Assembly: GCF_900460315.1 (NCBI RefSeq)
Contig: NZ_UHIO01000001.1
Span: 582,001-646,000, forward strand
Origin: Veillonella criceti
GTDB taxonomy: Bacteria; Bacillota; Negativicutes; Veillonellales; Veillonellaceae
Direction: 5' to 3'
DNA: 64,000 nt
Shown: piece by piece, positions 59,553 to 64,000 of the stretch
How positions within the stretch are numbered: position 1 is the stretch's first letter
How the letters are laid out: every line of letters begins with the position of its first letter
The notes under the pieces: generated by a model
What the model saw: only the letters and a program-made list of their open reading frames with translations
What the model was told of the DNA's origin: nothing
Databases searched by the model: none
Program-made: the position numbers and the translations under genes

Positions 59553-61493
59553 TTATTCACTACGCCATTTTAAAAGCAGGGCTGAATTAATGATTACTAA
59601 AACAGAACCTGCATTATGTACTAAAGCGCCAGTTACAGGATTTAAAATTCCTGGAAATGACAACCCAATGGCTGTAAAATTCAAAATCATAGCAAAAGCT
59701 AAGTTCCATTTAATAGTACTCATCATACGTTTTGACAGAGCAATTAAATGGGGTAATTCTTTCACTTCATCATCTACTAGCGCAATATCAGCTGCTTCAA
59801 CTGCAATATCGCTACCAACACCGCCCATAGCAATTCCTACATTAGCTTTTTTAAGCGCTGGCGCATCATTAATTCCATCACCAATCATAACTAGAGATTG
59901 ATTCATTTGTTGATATTGTTCCATATAATTTAATTTATCTTCAGGTAAGCAGTTTGCTTTAATTTCACGAATTCCTAACTGACTGCCAATCGAATAGGCT
60001 GAATTTTCATTATCACCCGTCAATAAAATGCTCTGTATCCCTAATTGATGGAGTCGCTCAATCATAGCGACACTTTCAGGCCGTACTGTATCAGCTAATG
60101 CAATATAACCAACTAATGTATCAGCCATAGCTACATATACAATGGTGCTTCCTTTAGATAAATACACGGATACTGTATCTAATATAGCTTCACTAATAGC
60201 AATGCCATTTTCAGACATTAAACGCTCATTCCCAACTAACATATATTGATTATCTACTACGCCTAATACACCACGGCCAGGTAACATTTTAAACTCTTTA
60301 CAAGGCAGTAAAGGTGTTTCAAATGTATCTTTATACGATGCAACTATTGCCTTACCTAACGGATGTTCTGACATAGTTTCCAAACTAGCAGCTAATTGAA
60401 AAATGGTCTGCTTTAAATCGTTCATCTGTACAGTTAATGTCTTAGCAGTTACTACTTTATTGGGAACAACTTCCACAGCCACCACCTTAGGTACACCATA
60501 TGTCAAAGTACCAGTTTTATCAAATGAAACTTTAGTAACCGAAGCCAAGCGTTCAAGCGCATCACCTTCACGCACCAAAAATCCATGCTTAGTCGCATTG
60601 CCTATAGCGGCCATAATGGCCGTTGGTGTAGCCAATACTAATGCGCAAGGACAAAATACAACAAGAATTGTAACAGCTCTCAAAATTTCTCCAGTCACTA
60701 GCCAAGTACCGATTGCCGATAGTAAAGCAATAACTACAACCCATGTAGCCCAACGATCAGCCAAACCTACAATGTTAGCCTTTCCAGCATCAGCCGATTG
60801 AACCAAACGTATCATGCGCTGAATCGAGCTATCCGCCCCTACTTTAGTCGCTCTCATATCAAAGGCTCCAAACTGATTAACAGTACCGCTAGCGACTACA
60901 TCACCTACTGTTTTATCAATAGGCAATGACTCACCAGTAAGAACAGCTTGATTAATTGACGTTTCACCAGCAATAATTTCACCATCAACAGGAACGGTTT
61001 CGCCTGGTAATACACGAAGTATATCGCCAATATCGACAGTTTCAGCCGCCACTAATTGTTCACCACTGGGCGTAATAATTCGTGCTGCTTGTGGTGTAAG
61101 ATTGACTAATTTTTCAATGCCAGCCCTAGCCTTAGCTACTGTAATTTCTTCCAATAAAGCACCGATTTGCATGATAAACGCCACTTCAGCTGCTGCAAAT
61201 ATTTCACCTGTTGCCACCGCCGCTATCAAAGCTAACGAAACAAGTACATCCGCTTTAATATCAAATTCTGTTACTAATCCTATAATTGCTTCTAAAATAA
61301 TAGGTAAACCACATAAAATAATGGCTACCCAGGCTATATCAAATGAAAACAACTGAATATTCAATAAACTAGCCAAGACCGCAATTCCAGAAACGATTAA
61401 AAATAGTATATCTTTTTTAATGCCACCTAGCTCTAATATATATTCAATTCTATTAAATAACGTGTTTTCTAATTTACGAATGGCCGCTTCCAT
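59553..61493 (-). CDS. P1B-type heavy-metal exporting ATPase
   Basis: A 646-residue inner-membrane pump. The metal motif CPC is in VVFCPCALVLATPTA, the phosphorylation site is FDKTGTLTYG, and the hinge is GDGINDAPALKKANVGIAMG. There is no N-terminal HMA domain. Near the C terminus the helix reads ALVHNAGSVLVIINSALLL, not the MSxSS of classical Cu pumps or the DxG of Zn/Cd pumps, so the metal is uncertain despite the CsoR neighbour. Start: ATG with GGAGG 7 nt upstream; a GTG 36 nt earlier opens the frame. Confidence 0.88.
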   Translation of the reverse strand: MEAAIRKLENTLFNRIEYILELGGIKKDILFLIVSGIAVLASLLNIQLFSFDIAWVAIILCGLPIILEAIIGLVTEFDIKADVLVSLALIAAVATGEIFAAAEVAFIMQIGALLEEITVAKARAGIEKLVNLTPQAARIITPSGEQLVAAETVDIGDILRVLPGETVPVDGEIIAGETSINQAVLTGESLPIDKTVGDVVASGTVNQFGAFDMRATKVGADSSIQRMIRLVQSADAGKANIVGLADRWATWVVVIALLSAIGTWLVTGEILRAVTILVVFCPCALVLATPTAIMAAIGNATKHGFLVREGDALERLASVTKVSFDKTGTLTYGVPKVVAVEVVPNKVVTAKTLTVQMNDLKQTIFQLAASLETMSEHPLGKAIVASYKDTFETPLLPCKEFKMLPGRGVLGVVDNQYMLVGNERLMSENGIAISEAILDTVSVYLSKGSTIVYVAMADTLVGYIALADTVRPESVAMIERLHQLGIQSILLTGDNENSAYSIGSQLGIREIKANCLPEDKLNYMEQYQQMNQSLVMIGDGINDAPALKKANVGIAMGGVGSDIAVEAADIALVDDEVKELPHLIALSKRMMSTIKWNLAFAMILNFTAIGLSFPGILNPVTGALVHNAGSVLVIINSALLLKWRSE

Positions 61494-61566
61494 ACATTTT
61501 CCTCCAAAATTCCCTTTACCCAGATTCACTCAATATATGACCAATCATTCATATATAAAATTCCAA

Positions 61567-61626
61567 TATACCCATAGGGGTATATCTATATAAGCATTAT
61601 ATACCTATAGGGGTATAGGTTGTCAA
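61567..61626 (-). promoter_or_regulatory. P1B ATPase promoter with two CsoR-like operators
   Basis: Dyads TATACCCATAGGGGTATA (61567-61584) and TATACCTATAGGGGTATA (61600-61617), 33 nt apart. On the minus strand TTGACA (61621-61626) is followed by TATAAT after 19 nt, or TATATA after 17. The upstream dyad fills the spacer; the other lies just past the start. Confidence 0.8.
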
Positions 61627-61635
61627 GATAGATAA

Positions 61636-61672
61636 ATAAAAAAGACGAAGTATACCAACGGCCTCTTCGTCT
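61636..61672 (-). terminator. Terminator of csoR
   Basis: AGACGAAG pairs with CTTCGTCT; the minus-strand tail is TTTTTTATTT. It separates csoR from the ATPase promoter, so the two genes are separate units. Confidence 0.8.
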
Positions 61673-61696
61673 ACCTTCATCTTTACATTTCACACG

Positions 61697-61972
61697 TTAC
61701 TGCATATTCGCAAATCGTTCGACTGCTTTTGTAAATTTATCTAAAGTCTTATCCACATCACCATGCTCTAAGCCATCACGAACACAGTGCCGAATATGGC
61801 CTTCTAAAATAACTTGACCTACCCGATTTAAGGCTGACTTTGCTGCATTAATTTGAGATAAAATATCTTCACATGGCACATCTTCATCAACCATTCTATC
61901 AATCGCTTGTACTTGTCCGATAATCTTCTTTAAGCGACGATGTAAATTATCTGCATCCATACACTGTTTCAT
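61697..61972 (-). CDS. csoR: CsoR/RcnR family metal-sensing repressor
   Basis: A 91-residue all-helical tetrameric repressor that releases DNA on metal binding. Ligands Cys34, His59 and Cys63 (VPCEDIL; EGHIRHC) have the Cys-X24-His-X3-Cys spacing of Cu(I) CsoR, also seen in the Ni sensor InrS. GGAGG is placed for the second ATG (61972). It likely controls the adjacent P1B ATPase through the GGGGTA dyads; its own promoter lacks one. Confidence 0.88.
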   Translation of the reverse strand: MKQCMDADNLHRRLKKIIGQVQAIDRMVDEDVPCEDILSQINAAKSALNRVGQVILEGHIRHCVRDGLEHGDVDKTLDKFTKAVERFANMQ

Positions 61973-62002
61973 AAACATCCTCCATTTACCCTATTATGTT
62001 TA

Positions 62003-62031
62003 ATGATACCTTTCACAGCACATAATGTCAA
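62003..62031 (-). promoter_or_regulatory. Promoter of csoR
   Basis: On the minus strand: TTGACA, a 17-nt spacer, TATCAT, about 30 nt before csoR. No CsoR dyad overlaps it. Confidence 0.7.
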
Positions 62032-62100
62032 TAAAAAGGCCTGTTTTAACGCCATATATGAAAATCCCTCATCATTAACAAACCTTTCGTTATATATAAA

Positions 62101-62141
62101 AATATCGCAGTATATGAACTTAGTCATCGTACTGCGATATT
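62101..62141 (-). terminator. Hairpin terminator of the small-peptide transcript
   Basis: AATATCGCAGTA and TACTGCGATATT are perfect complements with a 17-nt loop; on the minus strand a TTTTATATATAA tail follows. It lies about 105 nt after the 19-codon ORF and before csoR. Confidence 0.7.
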
Positions 62142-62245
62142 CTCTGCATTTCATTATTGAATTGGTTTGTATAGCTCTCACTAAATTGCATTTTAAAAGC
62201 TACCTCGCTGCTTACACTCACTATTATTTGAAATCATATACCAAA

Positions 62246-62305
62246 TTATAGTGCTTTGTACCAGTCTTCAATCAATTGGTTAATTAAAATAAGAATTGCC
62301 ATCAT
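62246..62305 (-). CDS. Putative 19-residue peptide under a MerR-type promoter
   Basis: MMAILILINQLIEDWYKAL, stop. A hydrophobic N-terminal half and an acidic/aromatic C-terminal half suggest an amphipathic or membrane-associated peptide. AAAGGGAG lies 8 nt before the first ATG. A promoter with a perfect MerR geometry stands 69 nt upstream, and a hairpin terminator follows, so it seems to be the main coding content of a short transcript of about 250 nt. It is too short to recognise. It could also be a leader peptide or chance ORF in a small RNA. Confidence 0.45.
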   Translation of the reverse strand: MMAILILINQLIEDWYKAL

Positions 62306-62373
62306 AATAAAAACTCCCTTTCTCAAAATCTAATTTCACTAGATTCTATAGATTATTTTTTATGTATGATGTT

Positions 62374-62404
62374 ATTCTAAACTATAAAGTAGCTTTACAG
62401 TCAA
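62374..62404 (-). promoter_or_regulatory. MerR-family target promoter with 19-nt spacer and dyad
   Basis: On the minus strand: TTGACT, a 19-nt spacer, TAGAAT. The dyad ACTGTAAAG-CTA-CTTTATAGT (62381-62401; 8 of 9 pairs) fills the spacer. This is the classical architecture activated by MerR proteins, 115 nt after the end of a MerR gene on the same strand. Confidence 0.75.
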
Positions 62405-62518
62405 TAGCTTTTTTGATGAATTCCTATGAAATTTATATGAACTTTGTAAAAATACATTTGTCTTTTAATTTAGGAATTTTTACTATCTAATTTAAGCATT
62501 ATAAACTAAATATTATCT

Positions 62519-63367
62519 CTATTCAACACGTTTTACAGGTACTTGTAACATAGAAAATACTTCATCATGTAATTCTTCATCAAAAGTAGTATCTAAGAAA
62601 CAGGCGTCTACTACATCACCACATACCTCGTACCCTTCCTTTTCGATCCATCCTAACAAACGGTTCAACACGGTCACATCATTAGGACGACCTCGCTTGT
62701 ACTGACATACATATGTCCCTTCTGGCAAAGTAACTAAGGTTGATTCAAAACCGGTTGATTCAATTGGAATTCGAATATAACAACCCCCATCTTTAAGTGG
62801 TTTCTCAGTGAGCAATGACTCTTTTTTCAAAATCGTACCAAAGCTATAAGCTGGCAAAAATTCATGACTATATAAATCGCGCCACAACCCCATAGCTGTC
62901 AGATGAATATTTTGACGGTCAATGTCACCCGTTTCACTTGCTTGAAAGGGATGAAAAATAATACTTCGCGGTTTATAATGTCGTATAAATGGTGTTTCTT
63001 GTGGTTGTGAAACCGCAATCACCGCTTCTTTATACATATATAGACGCTGTTGTAAAGCGAGTCGCTTACGTCCAAGCTCCTGCAATTCCCGCTCAATCTT
63101 ACCTTCTTGTTCTACTAATAATTGTAATTCCGCTTCAGGATTTCGTTGACTAATATGTTTTTGTATATCTTTTAGACTAACACCTAAGGATTTCAAAAAA
63201 CAAATTTCACGGAGAAGTGGAATTTGAATACGGCTATAATAGCGATAGCCATTATCGGCCACATATACAGGAGAAAATAGCCTTATAGAATCATAATATA
63301 GTAAAGTGGGTCTAGTTAAACCATGCAACTTTGCCATATCACTTATGCTGATTAAATTTTCATGCAT
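62519..63367 (-). CDS. MerR family regulator with GyrI-like effector domain (BmrR-like)
   Basis: A 282-residue activator/repressor. The N-terminal winged helix is LISISDMAKLHGLTRPTLLYYDSIRLFSPVYVADNGYRYYS, followed by LREICFLKSLGVSLKDIQKHI and a long dimerising helix (about 75-115). The C-terminal half (from about 125) looks like a GyrI/AraC-E ligand-binding domain that binds bulky, often cationic drugs. No pump gene is attached; the obvious target promoter drives a 19-residue ORF instead. TAGGAGG precedes the ATG. Confidence 0.85.
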   Translation of the reverse strand: MHENLISISDMAKLHGLTRPTLLYYDSIRLFSPVYVADNGYRYYSRIQIPLLREICFLKSLGVSLKDIQKHISQRNPEAELQLLVEQEGKIERELQELGRKRLALQQRLYMYKEAVIAVSQPQETPFIRHYKPRSIIFHPFQASETGDIDRQNIHLTAMGLWRDLYSHEFLPAYSFGTILKKESLLTEKPLKDGGCYIRIPIESTGFESTLVTLPEGTYVCQYKRGRPNDVTVLNRLLGWIEKEGYEVCGDVVDACFLDTTFDEELHDEVFSMLQVPVKRVE

Positions 63368-63400
63368 ACAAGGCCTCCTATATTATAACAACTAACAATC

Positions 63401-63444
63401 ATTTGAATATTATTTGAATATTATTTGGATATTATCTAATCATT
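63401..63444. repeat. 11-bp tandem repeats upstream of the MerR gene
   Basis: ATTTGAATATT twice, then ATTTGGATATT, then a degenerate ATCTAATCATT. They lie in the 5' leader region of the MerR gene. Confidence 0.75.
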
Positions 63445-63517
63445 ATCTAGGTGTATTTAGGATTTATTTAAATATACTTAAAATATTACCTAATATAACC
63501 TGACTTTTATTAAATCT

Positions 63518-63545
63518 ATTATATCATACGCCTATATCATACGCC
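63518..63545 (-). promoter_or_regulatory. Possible MerR gene promoter within a 13-bp duplication
   Basis: A minus-strand extended -10, TGATATAAT (63518-63526), about 150 nt before the gene, without a clear -35. The plus-strand unit TATATCATACGCC is tandemly duplicated here (63520-63532, 63533-63545). Confidence 0.4.
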
Positions 63546-63597
63546 CTATATAGAATATCTCCATATAATAGTTTATCTATCAAATGCCAATAGATAC

Positions 63598-63633
63598 AAA
63601 GAACTCGAATTCACTACGGAACTCGAGTTCTTT
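63598..63633 (-). terminator. Terminator of the YadA-type adhesin gene
   Basis: AAAGAACTCGA and TCGAGTTCTTT are perfect complements; the minus-strand tail is TTTGTATCT. It lies 14 nt after the gene. Confidence 0.75.
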
Positions 63634-63647
63634 ACTTATATTATTGA

Positions 63648-64000
63648 CTAGGCTTGTTTCATAGCTACCAATAACTGGCGCAATTCTTCTACTTGGCTCT
63701 GTAAGTCAGAGATCTTAGCATCACTTTGTGCTTTTACATCTGCTAACTTAACCTCATATTCTTTGCTTGTTTGTGCTTTGATATGTTCAGCCAACGTTTC
63801 AGCGCCATCACCAGAACCAATACGGAACGTAGCTCCCATATTCGCCATAGTTTTACCACCTTCGCCATAAGATAGACCCAAAGTATATTGTTGATCACTA
63901 TTTGGCGTATATGCATAACCAAGAGCTACCGCTTGTTTATTTTCATACACACCAACACCAGCCATAATTTGACCTTTTTCACCACCAATGTAAGGAAGTG
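63648..64000 (-). CDS. Trimeric autotransporter adhesin, C-terminal YadA anchor plus coiled-coil tail (partial)
   Basis: Only the last 117 codons are in the window; the gene starts beyond base 64000. The visible part reads LPYIGGEKGQIMAGVGVYEN, then QAVALGYAYTP, YTLGLSYGEGG and MANMGATFRIG. These alternating strands match the YadA-type outer-membrane anchor that forms a trimeric barrel. Unusually the protein does not end there: about 50 residues follow (AETLAEHIKAQTSKEYEVK..., then ISDLQSQVEELRQLLVAMK) with heptad spacing, a coiled coil at the very C terminus. An outer-membrane adhesin fits a diderm Firmicute. Confidence 0.75.
   Translation of the reverse strand, partial: LPYIGGEKGQIMAGVGVYENKQAVALGYAYTPNSDQQYTLGLSYGEGGKTMANMGATFRIGSGDGAETLAEHIKAQTSKEYEVKLADVKAQSDAKISDLQSQVEELRQLLVAMKQA

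Overview
The window looks like a chromosomal segment of a Veillonella-type organism (class Negativicutes: Firmicutes with an outer membrane). This is inferred from content, not from a search. The genes are AT-rich and carry strong AGGAGG-type ribosome binding sites. Firmicutes signatures (ctsR-mcsA-mcsB-clpC, a T-box before cysS, GatCAB, PcrA, Rae1/YacP, Mini-III, a SigH-like sigma factor) sit beside outer-membrane-associated ones (an RND tripartite pump with a lipoprotein adaptor, a YadA-type trimeric autotransporter anchor). No phage, transposon, rRNA operon or CRISPR array is visible.

Layout. 1-3.7 kb: partial phoH, two radical SAM genes and a histidine phosphatase, all on the minus strand. 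4.0-7.2 kb: plus-strand Fsr-like exporter and nadE. 7.3-8.2 kb: a HAD hydrolase. 8.3-16.2 kb: a minus-strand operon pcrA-ligA-gatC-gatA-gatB plus a small membrane protein. 16.3-19.2 kb: a family II pyrophosphatase and a DcuC-type dicarboxylate carrier. 19.5-24.4 kb: a TetR-regulated RND pump. 24.7-27.2 kb: rubrerythrin-like protein, YagU and YeiH. 27.3-31.1 kb: tRNA-Leu(CAA), then the trans-translation cluster (ssrA convergent with smpB, with rnr upstream of smpB). 31.2-47.2 kb: a long minus-strand housekeeping block that keeps the Bacillus order ctsR-mcsA-mcsB-clpC-radA-yacL-ispDF-gltX-(pepT)-cysS-mrnC-rlmB-rae1-sigH, but lacks disA and cysE.

47.6-54.0 kb: ferritin and a complete nickel importer, nikABCDE. 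54.0-56.1 kb: a MarR-controlled SMR exporter, then a decayed arsenite efflux locus (acr3 remnant plus an intact arsR) that keeps two matching operators. 56.2-59.2 kb: a RibD/DHFR-like reductase behind a MerR-type promoter, a FrnE-type DsbA protein and two secreted proteins of unknown function. 59.5-62.0 kb: a P1B metal ATPase with CsoR and two CsoR-like operators. 62.0-63.4 kb: a BmrR-like MerR regulator whose apparent target promoter drives only a 19-residue peptide. 63.6-64.0 kb: the end of a YadA-type adhesin with an unusual coiled-coil tail.

The theme of the right half is metal and stress homeostasis (Ni import, Fe storage, As and Cu-type efflux, drug efflux), with regulators beside their operators. 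The most novel-looking item is the MerR-type promoter/small peptide unit at 62.1-62.4 kb. All boundaries and motifs were read by eye; family names rest on recognised motifs and were not confirmed by database searches.
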